NCBI RefSeq assembly: GCF_030268685.1 | Contig: NZ_BSRQ01000019.1 | Location: 116,013 to 180,012 of the forward strand | DNA length: 64,000 nucleotides | Source of the DNA: Microtetraspora sp. NBRC 13810 | GTDB taxonomy: Bacteria; Actinomycetota; Actinomycetes; Streptosporangiales; Streptosporangiaceae | Reading direction: 5' to 3' | Shown here: in pieces, positions 8,622 to 16,932 of the stretch | Layout of the letters: the number at the start of each line of letters is the position of its first letter | How positions within the stretch are numbered: position 1 is the stretch's first letter | The notes under the pieces: model-generated | Told to the model about the DNA's origin: nothing | The model's database searches: none | What the model saw: only the letters and a program-made list of their open reading frames with translations | Made by a program: the position numbers and the translations under genes

Positions 8622-9344
8622 TTAACGCGCGCGGCGGGCCCCGCGTTCCCTCACCCGGCGAAGGCGCCCGCCCAGCGCGGCGGTGTCCCGCACGGTCCTG
8701 GTGAGCACCCCGGTCACCGCGAACCCGGCCCAGCCCTCGCCGACGGCCGGGCCCATGCTGATCCGCCCGCGCGCCGGTTTGAGCCCTACGAGGCCGCACA
8801 GGCTCGCCGGGACGCGGATGGACCCGCCGCCGTCGCCGGCGGTCGCCACGGCCACCATGCCCGCCGCCACCGCCGCGGCCGAACCGCCGCTGGACCCGCC
8901 GCTGGAGTACGCCGGGTCGTACGGGTTGCGGGTCGGCCCGGCGGCCAATGGCTCGGTGGTGACGGTGGTGCCGAACTCGGGGGTGTTCGTCCGGCCGAGG
9001 ATGACGAACCCGGCGCGGCGCAGCTTGGCCACGTCGTAGGAGTCGGTGTCCACGACCACGCCGTCCAGCGCGCGCGACCCCTCCCGGTACGGATCGCCCG
9101 CCGACGCCCAGCCGAGGTCCTTGAGCAGCGTCGGCACGCCCCGGAACGGCGCATCGGCCGCGATCGCGTCGATCTCCGCCAGCGCCCGCTCGAAACGGCG
9201 GTGGACCACGGCGTTCAGCTCGCCGTCGAGCGCCTCGATCCGGGCGATCGCCGCCTCGGCCAGCTCGCGCGGCGACACCTCCCCCGCGCGCACGGCCCGC
9301 GCCTGGTCGACCGCGTCCCGGGCGAGGACCTCCGCCGCGCTCAC
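8622..9344 (-). pseudogene. C-terminally truncated amidase (amidase signature family)
   Basis: 240 residues matching only the first half of an amidase-signature enzyme, which usually has 450-500. The Ser-cisSer-Lys elements are retained: lysine in TLLKDLGW (about 73) and the YSSGGSSGGSAAAVAAG loop (about 146-162), with DGGGSIRVPA. The match ends at about 224 after TRTVRDTAAL and is followed by a short basic tail and stop; the DUF1232 gene starts 57 bp on. The GTG start overlaps the LLM stop by 4 bp, so it is translationally coupled. It is most likely a remnant. A functional half-protein is possible but unsupported. Confidence 0.75.
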
Positions 9345-10306
9345 CCTGCGCTCGGCGCCAGGTCGCGTACGGCCTGCGTGATCGAGACGCCGCCGGGGAC
9401 GGGGGCGAGGACCGGGGTGGTCAGCCCGTTGGCCACGTACTCCCGGATCCTGGCCCGGCAGGTGGCCGCGTCCCCGTGCACCACGAGGTCGTCCACGACC
9501 TCGTCCGGGATCGCCTTCAGCGCGGCCTTGCGGTCGCCCGCCGCCCACGCCTCGTGCAGCGGGCGGAGCACCTCGGCGCGGCCGAGCCAGTCGTGGAAGG
9601 CGGCGTAGACGGGCACGGTCAGGTAGCCGGCGAGCAGGCGGCGGGCCAGCTCGCGTACCTGCTCGGCGTCCTCGCTCACGCAGACGAACAGGCGGGCGAT
9701 CAGCTCGGTGTCCGGGCCCGTCTCGGCGCGCACCTTCCTGACGTCGGCCGGCGAGAGCCAGTTGGTGATCGCGCCGTCGGCCTCGGCGGCGGCCAGCCGG
9801 AGCATCCGCGGGCGCAGCGCGGCCAGCACGATCCTGGGTGGCGTCGCGGGGGCGCGTTCCAGCTTGAAGCCCTGCACCTCGAAGGTCTCGTAGCGCTCGG
9901 AGACCTTCTCCCCGGCCAGCGCCCTGCGCAGGAAACGGAGGGTGTCCCGGGTACGGGCGTAGGGCTTGACGAACTCCCCGGCGTTCCAGCGTTCGACGAT
10001 CGCCGGGGAGGAGGCGCCGATGCCGAGCACGAACCGCTCCGGCGCCAGGTCGGCCAGCGTCGCCGCGGACATCGCCAGCAGCCCCGGCCCGCGGGTCGAG
10101 ACCGGCACGATGGCGCTGCCCAGCCGCAGCGACGGCGCCCACTCAGCGGCCAGCGCGAGCGGGGTGAACCCGTCCGTCCCGCTGACCTCCGCCGACCAGG
10201 CGTCCGTGTAGCCGAGCGCGGGCAGCTCCGCGACCAGCTCCCGGGATTCGGACAGCGTTCGATCGTAGAACGGGATCGTCATCCCCCAGCGCGCTTCCGC
10301 GGCCAT
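9341..10306 (-). CDS. LLM-class (F420-dependent type) oxidoreductase
   Basis: A 321-residue luciferase-like TIM barrel. RFVLGIGASSPAIVERWNAGEF (about 90-111) is the conserved LLM segment, followed by DTLRFLRRALAGE and APATPPRIVLAALRPRMLRLAAAEADGAITNW. In actinomycetes many of these use F420 rather than FMN; the cofactor is inferred from the family. It is the first gene of a two-gene unit with the truncated amidase. A palindromic sequence just upstream (10321-10335) is a candidate operator. The substrate is unknown. Confidence 0.88.
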   Translation of the reverse strand: MAAEARWGMTIPFYDRTLSESRELVAELPALGYTDAWSAEVSGTDGFTPLALAAEWAPSLRLGSAIVPVSTRGPGLLAMSAATLADLAPERFVLGIGASSPAIVERWNAGEFVKPYARTRDTLRFLRRALAGEKVSERYETFEVQGFKLERAPATPPRIVLAALRPRMLRLAAAEADGAITNWLSPADVRKVRAETGPDTELIARLFVCVSEDAEQVRELARRLLAGYLTVPVYAAFHDWLGRAEVLRPLHEAWAAGDRKAALKAIPDEVVDDLVVHGDAATCRARIREYVANGLTTPVLAPVPGGVSITQAVRDLAPSAG

Positions 10307-10320
10307 CGGTCGCCTCCATC

Positions 10321-10335
10321 CAGAATGTCGTTCTG
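10321..10335. promoter_or_regulatory. Inverted repeat CAGAA-N5-TTCTG, candidate operator
   Basis: A perfect 5-bp-arm inverted repeat lies 15 bases before the LLM start codon on the minus strand. A second imperfect repeat, GGCATACC...GGTATGGC, lies at about 10378-10402 nearer the stalk-protein gene. Both could bind dimeric repressors; no regulator gene is adjacent. Confidence 0.35.
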
Positions 10336-10468
10336 TCGTAGCTTGCCCCAGTATGACCGGGGGGCGTCAAGGGTTATGGCATACCAACTGGACGGTATGG
10401 CACCGAATCCATCCGGCATCTGTCGCAATACCCGGCCAAGAATCCTTTGACGTGCCTAAACTCATCTC

Positions 10469-12178
10469 GTGAGGAGCCGGTACGAGAAGCCAGCGCACAA
10501 CCGCCGCCACCGCCGAGCCTTACTCGGCCCGATGTCCTTGACCGCCCTCCCCCTATTCGCGTTATCCCTCACCCCCACCCTCGACATATCCCCCGAAAAC
10601 CCACCCCAAGCCACCTCGCTTGCGGTGCCCCGGGGGCATTCGTCCGAGGTTGTACGGGTGAGCTCGCCTTGGGAGTCCCGTGCGGACTCGTCCTCGGTGT
10701 CCCGGGCGGACTCGTCCTGGCTGTCCCGGGCGGACTCGTACTCGGGATCTCGGATGGACTCGCACGGGGTGACCCAGGCGGTCTCGTCGGGGGTTGCTCG
10801 GGCGGGCGTGTCCAGGGTCGCCTACGTGAGCCCGCCGTCCGCCGGACAACCACCGTCCCGCCTGGACACATCCCTGGAGCACTTCCTCCCCTCAGAGGAC
10901 TCCACCCAACGAACTCCCGACACCCTCGCGGAGAACACCACTCCGCGAGCCGAAGCCGCTTCCTCCCCGGAGGACTCCACACTCCGAACCACCACCGTCT
11001 CCCCGAACGAGACCACCCTGCGGGCCGACGCCGCCACCTCCCCGGAAAGCACCACCCTGCGAGCCGAAGCCGCCGTCCCCCCGGAGAACACCCCCCTGCG
11101 CGCCGGAGCCACCGCTGACACTCAGACCGACACTGTCGTCACCCCCCAGAACGGCACATCGCAAGCCGACGCCACCACTGCCGTAACCCCGCAGGACACC
11201 TCACTACGCACCGAAGCCGCCGCCACCTCCCCGGACGACACTCCGCTCCGCGCCGAAGCCCGCGCCTCCGTCTCCTCCCCCGACGGCAGTTCGCTCCGCG
11301 CGGGAGCCCGCGCCTCGGTCTCCGAGAACGACGCGGACGATCCCTCCCGGAACGGCACTTCACTCCGCGCGGGAGCCCGCGCCTCCCTCTCCTCCTCCGA
11401 CGGCACTTCGCTCCGCGCCGGAGCCCGCGCCTCCCTCTCCTCGGATGACGCAGCCGAACCCTCCCAGAACGACACTTCACTCCGCGCGGGAGCCCGCGCC
11501 TCCCTCTCCTCCCCCGACGGCACTTCACTCCGCGCCGGAGCCCGCGCCTCCCTCTCCTCGGATGACGCGGCCGACTCCCCCCAGGACGGCTCACTGCTGC
11601 GGGCCGGTGCCCTCGTCGCCGTCTCGCCGGGGGACGCCGCGGGCGTGGCGCTCGGGGTCGGCGTGGGGCGGTTGCGTCTGGCGGCCGGCGTCGGGCTGTT
11701 CCGCGCGCCTGCCCCGCAGGCCCCGAGCGTGGGCGTCGCCGCGGGTCTGCGCGTCACGATCCCCGAACCGCCCCGGCCACCGGATGTCGTCGTCCCCCCG
11801 ATACCGCCCGCCCCGGCCATTCCACCGGTCCCCGGCGGGGTCAAGCCCGTCAAGCCAGCCAAACCCGCGAAGCCGGCAAAGCCCGCCAAACCCCGCAAGC
11901 CCCAGATACCGGCCCCACCCGTACAACGCCCCGCCCCCGTACCCCCGCGCCCGGTGACGCCCATCGCGGCCCCCGAGCCCATCCCGGAGCCCACCCCCGA
12001 ACCGCCCCCGAAGGCCGCCCCCCAGCCTCCCGAGCGCGACTGGAACCCCAACCGCCACTCCGTACTGGAACGCTTCGCCGCCCGCCGCGCCGGCACCGAC
12101 CGCAACACGATCATCGTCGTCTTCGTCACCGTGATCGGCGCCGTAACCCTGGGCGCCGCCACCAGACTCCGCCGATAA
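10469..12178 (+). CDS. Secreted wall-stalk protein with Ser/Ala repeats, Pro/Lys-rich spacer and C-terminal anchor helix
   Basis: 569 residues. An N-terminal basic segment and hydrophobic stretch (SLTALPLFALSLTPTL, about 22-37) form a signal or anchor. Residues 70-115 carry SRADS-type repeats. Residues 150-375 are degenerate then near-exact repeats of a TSLRAGARASLSS unit with acidic spacers. A Val/Gly-rich segment follows, then a KPxKPAKPAKPAKPRKP spacer and a Pro/Glu-rich stretch. A single membrane helix (TIIVVFVTVIGAVTLGAA) and basic tail end the protein. This looks like a cell-surface stalk crossing the wall, with no catalytic domain. The GTG start is at 10469. I know no named family. Confidence 0.7.
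   Translation: MRSRYEKPAHNRRHRRALLGPMSLTALPLFALSLTPTLDISPENPPQATSLAVPRGHSSEVVRVSSPWESRADSSSVSRADSSWLSRADSYSGSRMDSHGVTQAVSSGVARAGVSRVAYVSPPSAGQPPSRLDTSLEHFLPSEDSTQRTPDTLAENTTPRAEAASSPEDSTLRTTTVSPNETTLRADAATSPESTTLRAEAAVPPENTPLRAGATADTQTDTVVTPQNGTSQADATTAVTPQDTSLRTEAAATSPDDTPLRAEARASVSSPDGSSLRAGARASVSENDADDPSRNGTSLRAGARASLSSSDGTSLRAGARASLSSDDAAEPSQNDTSLRAGARASLSSPDGTSLRAGARASLSSDDAADSPQDGSLLRAGALVAVSPGDAAGVALGVGVGRLRLAAGVGLFRAPAPQAPSVGVAAGLRVTIPEPPRPPDVVVPPIPPAPAIPPVPGGVKPVKPAKPAKPAKPAKPRKPQIPAPPVQRPAPVPPRPVTPIAAPEPIPEPTPEPPPKAAPQPPERDWNPNRHSVLERFAARRAGTDRNTIIVVFVTVIGAVTLGAATRLRR
10920..11600 (+). repeat. Coding tandem repeats (about 48-105 bp) in the stalk gene
   Basis: A unit encoding (G/N)TSLRAGARASLSS recurs at least six times between about 11280 and 11580. 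It is organised as a higher-order pair of about 105 bp (one unit ending PD, the next ending DDAA plus a PSQN-like spacer). Upstream, more degenerate TLRAxAA units extend the array. Near-identity at DNA level implies recent expansion. Confidence 0.75.
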
Positions 12179-12189
12179 CCCACCACTAA

Positions 12190-12218
12190 CCCCGCCTGCG
12201 GCACCATCCCAGGCGGGG
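12190..12218. terminator. Hairpin after the stalk gene
   Basis: CCCCGCCT at 12190-12197 pairs with AGGCGGGG at 12211-12218, 13-base loop, 12 bases past the stop. No T-run follows, as is usual for terminators in high-GC actinomycetes. Confidence 0.55.
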
Positions 12219-12464
12219 CCCCTCCCCCAAACCCTCCCCCCAGGGCAGCACCACCGCCCCCACTCCGCCACGAACACCACCGACAACCCACCCCGCCCAC
12301 CTGGCAGGCGCACCACCACCGGCCCCCACCCCTCCCTTCCCGGTACGAACACCGCCGACGGCACCACCACCCCGCCCCCAGCCTCCGGCCGCCCGCAGGC
12401 GGAGGGGCAGCGGCCGGGCGTATTTCGGATGCCCCGGCATGGGCCCCCGTCCGATACTGGGGCG

Positions 12465-13319
12465 ATGAGGGATGCCGTGGCCGTGGCCGTGTCGATCGCC
12501 GGGGAGTACGGGATCCGGGTGACGGATCCGGTGGTGTTGCGCGACTCCTTCAACCTGCGGGTGTGGCTGCGGCCGGCGCCGATCGTGGCGAGGATTCCGA
12601 CGGTGACCACGCTGGGCCGGCCCCGGCCCGCGGAGGCGCTGGCGCGGGAGGTGGCGGTGGTGTCGCATCTGCACGAGGCGGGCGCCCCGGTGGTGCCCGT
12701 GAGCGACCTGCTGCCGGCGAAGCCGTTCGAACGGGACGGGGTCGCCATGTCCTTCTGGACGTATGTGGAACACGACCCCGATCGGCGGCTGGAGCCCGCC
12801 GAGGTGGGCAGGGCGCTCGCCGAGCTGCACGACGCGCTGCGCGGCTACCCGGGCGAGTTGCCCCACCTGGGTCCGGCGCTGGAGGAGACCGCCCACCTGC
12901 TGGACGTCCTCGCGGGGACGGGCTTCGACGCGGAGGCGCTGGCCGAGTTGCGGGCCGCGCACGGGCGGCTGAGCGAGGAGTTGCGCCGGCCGTACGGGGC
13001 GGTGCAGGCGCTGCACGGCGACGCGCATCCGGGGAACCTGCTGGCCACCGGCGAGGGCCTGCTGTGGACGGACTTCGAGGAGACCTGCTCGGGACCGGTC
13101 GGCTGGGATCTCGCCTGCCTGCGGCGGAGCCGGCTCCTCGACGGCGGCGAGGCGGTGCGGGCGTACGGCGCGGACCCGGAGGACCCGGCGTACCGGCTGG
13201 TCGCGGAGGCGCGCAGCCTCCAGGGGACGCTGTGGCAGCTCGCGAAGTCCCTCCGCTTCCCGGAGTACGCGCGGCAGGCGGACACCGCGCTCGCCGGGTG
13301 GCGAGCGGCCACCCGCTGA
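12465..13319 (+). CDS. Aminoglycoside-phosphotransferase-like (APH) kinase
   Basis: About 284 residues of the choline/aminoglycoside kinase fold. The Brenner-type catalytic loop is LHGDAHPGNLLATGEGLLWTDFEE (about 178-201), with HGD..N and the downstream metal-binding Asp. The N-lobe is short. Such proteins phosphorylate small molecules with ATP; this one is too divergent to call as antibiotic resistance. I prefer the ATG at 12465 to the one 12 codons upstream because alignment to the family begins at RDAVAVAV. It stands alone. Confidence 0.82.
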   Translation: MRDAVAVAVSIAGEYGIRVTDPVVLRDSFNLRVWLRPAPIVARIPTVTTLGRPRPAEALAREVAVVSHLHEAGAPVVPVSDLLPAKPFERDGVAMSFWTYVEHDPDRRLEPAEVGRALAELHDALRGYPGELPHLGPALEETAHLLDVLAGTGFDAEALAELRAAHGRLSEELRRPYGAVQALHGDAHPGNLLATGEGLLWTDFEETCSGPVGWDLACLRRSRLLDGGEAVRAYGADPEDPAYRLVAEARSLQGTLWQLAKSLRFPEYARQADTALAGWRAATR

Positions 13320-13442
13320 CCACCACCGGAGGGACACCCCAGGGACAGCGCGACGCGACCGAAACCCGCCCCGGACACGGCTCAGGGGCTGACCGGCAGC
13401 CGTGAGAACGGTCACCGGCCGGCCCCTGGAGAGGGCCTTCGG

Positions 13443-14216
13443 TCAGCCGCCGGGGGAGGTGAGGATCTGGTCGTCGATGCGGTCGAACTGCTGCTGGGCC
13501 GTTTGCAGGGCGGACGGCTCGACCGCGCCCACACCGCTGAAGGGGTGGCTCAGCAGTTGGATGAAGACGATGCCGGTGACCACGATGGCCAGCCGGACCA
13601 CGTCGCTCACCACCGAGGTGACGGTGGGACGGATGCCGCGAGTCCAGGGCAGCACGATGACCGCGATGCCGGAGATCACCATCGAGATCAGGAAGATCCC
13701 TTCCAGGCGGGTGCTCGCGTCCGCGGCCCGGATGCCACGGGCGTGGCTCACCTCGGCGGCCCTGGCGAGGGCCTCCTGGCGCATCTCCCTGTGCGTCTCG
13801 TCGGCGGGCCGGAGCTGGAACAGGCCGGCGCGCAACTCGTCGAGGCTGCGGTCGGCGACGTCGGACAGCCGGTCCTGGGTCATCAGCGGCCAGTCGAGCG
13901 TGATCGACTGCTCGGTGTAGGACTTGATCTTCTCCCGCACGGGCCCGGCCTCGGGGATCGACGAGACCGACCAGTAGAGCTCGGTCAGGCTCTCCGCCTC
14001 GGCGGCGACGTCGGTGTTCGCGGCGTTGATCGCGTCTCGGCAGAGGACCGCGGCATAGGCGAGGACCAGCAGATAGATCGCCAGCGCGAGGTTGGTCGCG
14101 AAGTCGAGGGCCACGGAACCGTGCTCCTCGTCGCTTCTGCCCCTGCGCCGGAGCACCGTCAACGTGATGCCCATGACCACGAACACGGCCACCGCCACTA
14201 CTGCCACCCAGCCCAT
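13443..14216 (-). CDS. DUF4239 membrane protein
   Basis: 257 residues. Two N-terminal helices (about 3-20 and 39-60) and two C-terminal helices (about 175-192 and 205-225) flank a cytoplasmic helical region rich in Glu/Arg. This is the bestrophin-like DUF4239 layout. The conserved acidic segment EAESLTELYWSV follows the second helix. Function is not established; a channel-like role is only suggested by the fold. A TetR gene lies 77 bp upstream on the same strand, and both genes are preceded by a related TAGGTAGGT element, so TetR control is plausible. Confidence 0.8.
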   Translation of the reverse strand: MGWVAVVAVAVFVVMGITLTVLRRRGRSDEEHGSVALDFATNLALAIYLLVLAYAAVLCRDAINAANTDVAAEAESLTELYWSVSSIPEAGPVREKIKSYTEQSITLDWPLMTQDRLSDVADRSLDELRAGLFQLRPADETHREMRQEALARAAEVSHARGIRAADASTRLEGIFLISMVISGIAVIVLPWTRGIRPTVTSVVSDVVRLAIVVTGIVFIQLLSHPFSGVGAVEPSALQTAQQQFDRIDDQILTSPGG

Positions 14217-14227
14217 GAACCCTCCAC

Positions 14228-14236
14228 ACCTACCTA
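14228..14236 (-). promoter_or_regulatory. TAGGTAGGT element before the DUF4239 gene
   Basis: ACCTACCTA on the plus strand, 12 bases upstream of the DUF4239 start. The same nonamer occurs in the other orientation at 14997-15005, in front of the TetR gene. These are the only two copies I noticed in this neighbourhood and could be half-sites for that TetR protein. Confidence 0.35.
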
Positions 14237-14293
14237 CTTAGCGTGTCATGTCAAATGCCGAGGGTAATGCTTTGGTGCGCGTATTCCCATGAA

Positions 14294-14980
14294 TCACGCG
14301 CGGAGTTCGTGCATGGCGGCAATAAAGTCTCTGGCGATCCCTCGCAAACCAGGCAGATGCGACAATCCCACGAGCTTTCCGACCAGTGGCACCGTCAGGT
14401 CGATGAGCCGGTAGGTCCGCTGGCACCCGGGCGACCTGTCGTGCACCCAGAAGAGCACGACGCCCATCGACATCAGCCACAGCAGCTCGGGCAGTTCCTC
14501 GCGCAGCTCGGAGTCCATCCGGTCGGCCGCCCCCTCGACCACCTGCCGGTAGATGCCGATCGACGACTCCCGCGCCGGCGTCGACTCCGCGCTGAACGGG
14601 CTGAGCGGATTGCTCGGCTCGGCCGCGTGCTTGAAGAACTTCACCGCGAACTCGTGGTACGGCTCCGACACCACCACCCACTGCCGCAGCACCCCGCCCA
14701 GCCGCGCCTCGAACCCGGTCTCCACGGCGAGCAGCTCCTCGCAGGCGATCTCGTGCTCCCGCTGAGCACGGTCGTAGTACGCCTGGACCAGCGCCTCCTT
14801 GGAGGAGAAGTAGTAGTACGCGTTCCCCACGGAGACCCCGGCCTCGGCGGCGATGGCCCTCATCGTGGTGGCTTCGAAGCCACGCTCGCGGAACAGCCTC
14901 AGTGCCGTCTCGACGATGAGCTCGCGGGTCCTCTCCGATCCTCGACTGCTGCGCTGGGGCGGTTCCACCACGTTCGTCAC
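14294..14980 (-). CDS. TetR-family transcriptional regulator
   Basis: 228 residues. The N-terminal helix-turn-helix GVSVGNAYYYFSSKEALVQAYY (about 47-68) is the TetR signature, and the C-terminal domain of about 150 residues is unclassified. It lies upstream of the DUF4239 membrane gene on the same strand and is divergent from the M15-like secreted protein. A TAGGTAGGT element sits just upstream (14997-15005). It likely controls itself and one or both neighbours; the ligand is unknown. Confidence 0.88.
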   Translation of the reverse strand: MTNVVEPPQRSSRGSERTRELIVETALRLFRERGFEATTMRAIAAEAGVSVGNAYYYFSSKEALVQAYYDRAQREHEIACEELLAVETGFEARLGGVLRQWVVVSEPYHEFAVKFFKHAAEPSNPLSPFSAESTPARESSIGIYRQVVEGAADRMDSELREELPELLWLMSMGVVLFWVHDRSPGCQRTYRLIDLTVPLVGKLVGLSHLPGLRGIARDFIAAMHELRA

Positions 14981-14996
14981 TGTACGACTCGTCCCT

Positions 14997-15005
14997 TAGG
15001 TAGGT
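14997..15005 (+). promoter_or_regulatory. TAGGTAGGT element before the TetR gene
   Basis: Inverted copy of the element at 14228-14236, about 17 bases upstream of the TetR start codon and inside the divergent promoter with the secreted M15-like protein. Confidence 0.35.
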
Positions 15006-15125
15006 CATGAACCCTGACGGTGATCACCACCACACCGCAAAGAGTGACCGAGATCAGGGATCACTCGCGGGTAATCGTGGGATTGATCCTCCAGGCGGAA
15101 GGGCAATCCGCGAAAAGGGATCAAC

Positions 15126-16874
15126 ATGGGGACCAGTCCATGTAAACAGGTGCCCGTACGGCTTGCGGCTTGTGTGCTGCTCGCCGTACAGGCATCCGTT
15201 CTCGCCACGGCCTTGGCCGGTACGGCGGGAGCCACGACCACGCTGGCCGACGCCGGCACGGACGAAGGCGAGGCGGGGGCCGGCGCAATAAGCGACGGCT
15301 CCCATAAACCGAGCCTGAAATCCACCAGGCACGACATTATGCACCGGAGCCGTGCGACCGCCCAGGTCACCCGATCCGGTACGGCAGGAGGCTCACGAGC
15401 CGGCTTCCCATCTCCATACGAGTCGGCATATCCGGCGTCGTATTCGAGCTGGCTGGGCGGCCGGCAGAAAGCAGTCGATCCGACCGTGGGCAGGGGTGAC
15501 GGCGCGATCACCGCCATGAACGCGCCGTCCTCACCCATCCATGTGCCCGACCACATGCCGGAGCTCGCGCCCGGCCGCGCCATCGCACGGACCTATGACG
15601 CCGGTGGGATCTTCACCGCGACCGCGCAACTCGCTCACGCCTCGAACACACAGGGCAACGAGAATATCGGCAAGGTCCGCTCCGGGCCGCACCGGCGCGC
15701 GCACGCGCACCGCAAAGCGGCGGTCCGGCTCGGCCATGTCCAGGCCATGCGGCAGCTCCGCGACGCCGGGCTCAAGTGGAGCTCGACCGGCAACTGCACC
15801 GACCGCCGCATCCGCACCTGCACGTCGCTGACGGCGGTACGGGCCGAGACGGTCGACTCCGTGATCAGGCTGAAGCAGCGGAGCGGCTGCCCGATCGTCG
15901 TCACCGGCGGCACCGAGACCGGCCACGCGCCCGGCCCGTACAGCCACGGCAAGGGCTACAAGCTCGACATCACGCCCAACGCGTGCGTCGACCGTTACAT
16001 CACCGGCCACTTCCCGGCCGCCGGTGTCCGTGAGGACGGCGCGCCGCTGCGCCGGGCGCCCAACGGCGACCTCTACGCCCGTGAATCCGATCACTGGGAC
16101 ATCCTCTTCCGCTCCACCAAGGAGACGGACTCGATCCGCTCCACCAAGGAGACGGACTCGGCCGCCAGGCCCGACCGTCCCCGCCTGCACGCCGCGAAGC
16201 GCTCCACCGCGCCCCGCGATGACCGGCCCGCCCACCGGCGCGAGGAGCGTCCCGTCGCCCCGCACGCCCCCCAGCCGGCCGGCCCGGAACCACGCCCAGC
16301 CCTGCACGCGGCCATCCGCCCCGGACAGGGCGCCACGGTCGGCGACCGGCCCACGGCCGAGTACGCCGGACGGCCACCGTCCGGCCACGCCGGACACCCG
16401 GCCCCCGGCTACACACAGCCCGGCTACACACAGCCCGGGTACGCGCAGCCAGGGCAGGCACAGCCCGGCCACGGGCAGCCCCGCCATGAGCAGCCCGGCC
16501 ACGAGCGGCCCGGCTACGAGCGGCCCGGCTACGAGCCACCCCGCTATGAACGGCCCGGCTATGAACAGCCCGGCTATGGCCAGTGGCTCGGAGCCGGCTC
16601 GCCGCCCCTCGCGACCTACCGGCTCGCGCACCACCTCAGGTCCCCAGGACCACAGGCGCAACGCCTCTGGTCCCCAGGACCACAGGCGCAACGCCTCTGG
16701 TCCCCAGGACCACAGGCGCAACGCCTCTGGTCCCCGGGACCGCACCGCGGCGACGACACCGCGGCGGCGGACCGACGCGCCCCGGCCACCGGAGACGGCG
16801 GCTCACGGGTGTCGGCCGGGGTCGCACCACGCCTGGTCGCCGCTCCCTGGTCTCCGGCGGGTGACCGCTTGTAG
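15126..16874 (+). CDS. Secreted M15-like zinc peptidase domain with a repetitive Pro/Gly/Tyr-rich tail
   Basis: 582 residues. A signal peptide (about 10-37, ending AGTAGA) precedes a low-complexity region and then a domain at about 195-330. That domain has SHGKGYKLD (His274, Asp281) and ESDHW (Glu320, His323), matching the H-x6-D and E-x2-H zinc and catalytic pattern of VanX/DD-carboxypeptidase-like M15 peptidases. Four Cys (about 224, 232, 255, 287) could form two disulfides. The tail has an RSTKETDS duplication, many PGYxQPGH-type repeats and three exact GPQAQRLWSP decapeptides. The likely role is peptidoglycan processing outside the cell (inference); the tail may bind wall. Confidence 0.72.
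   Translation: MGTSPCKQVPVRLAACVLLAVQASVLATALAGTAGATTTLADAGTDEGEAGAGAISDGSHKPSLKSTRHDIMHRSRATAQVTRSGTAGGSRAGFPSPYESAYPASYSSWLGGRQKAVDPTVGRGDGAITAMNAPSSPIHVPDHMPELAPGRAIARTYDAGGIFTATAQLAHASNTQGNENIGKVRSGPHRRAHAHRKAAVRLGHVQAMRQLRDAGLKWSSTGNCTDRRIRTCTSLTAVRAETVDSVIRLKQRSGCPIVVTGGTETGHAPGPYSHGKGYKLDITPNACVDRYITGHFPAAGVREDGAPLRRAPNGDLYARESDHWDILFRSTKETDSIRSTKETDSAARPDRPRLHAAKRSTAPRDDRPAHRREERPVAPHAPQPAGPEPRPALHAAIRPGQGATVGDRPTAEYAGRPPSGHAGHPAPGYTQPGYTQPGYAQPGQAQPGHGQPRHEQPGHERPGYERPGYEPPRYERPGYEQPGYGQWLGAGSPPLATYRLAHHLRSPGPQAQRLWSPGPQAQRLWSPGPQAQRLWSPGPHRGDDTAAADRRAPATGDGGSRVSAGVAPRLVAAPWSPAGDRL
16639..16740 (+). repeat. Three 30-bp direct repeats, each made of two hairpins
   Basis: Exact 30-bp units at 16639, 16669 and 16699 and a partial fourth copy to 16740, all inside the secreted protein gene. 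Each unit is two adjacent inverted repeats, GGTCC-CCA-GGACC and AGGCG-CAA-CGCCT. The period is a multiple of three, so the decapeptide is repeated in frame. Confidence 0.85.
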
Positions 16875-16891
16875 GCCGGGCCACCGGACAG

Positions 16892-16926
16892 CCCGGCCCC
16901 CTCCCCGGAGAGGCGAGGGGGCCGGG
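16892..16926. terminator. Bidirectional terminator between convergent genes
   Basis: A perfect 12-bp inverted repeat, CCCGGCCCCCTC (16892-16903) and GAGGGGGCCGGG (16915-16926), with an 11-base loop. It lies between the ends of the secreted M15-like gene and asd. Confidence 0.75.
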
Positions 16927-16932
16927 TCCGGG

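Noticed and set aside
15006..15125. Cyclic-di-AMP (ydaO-type) riboswitch before the secreted peptidase
   Set aside because: The cell-wall enzyme context suggested it, but none of the conserved aptamer segments is visible.
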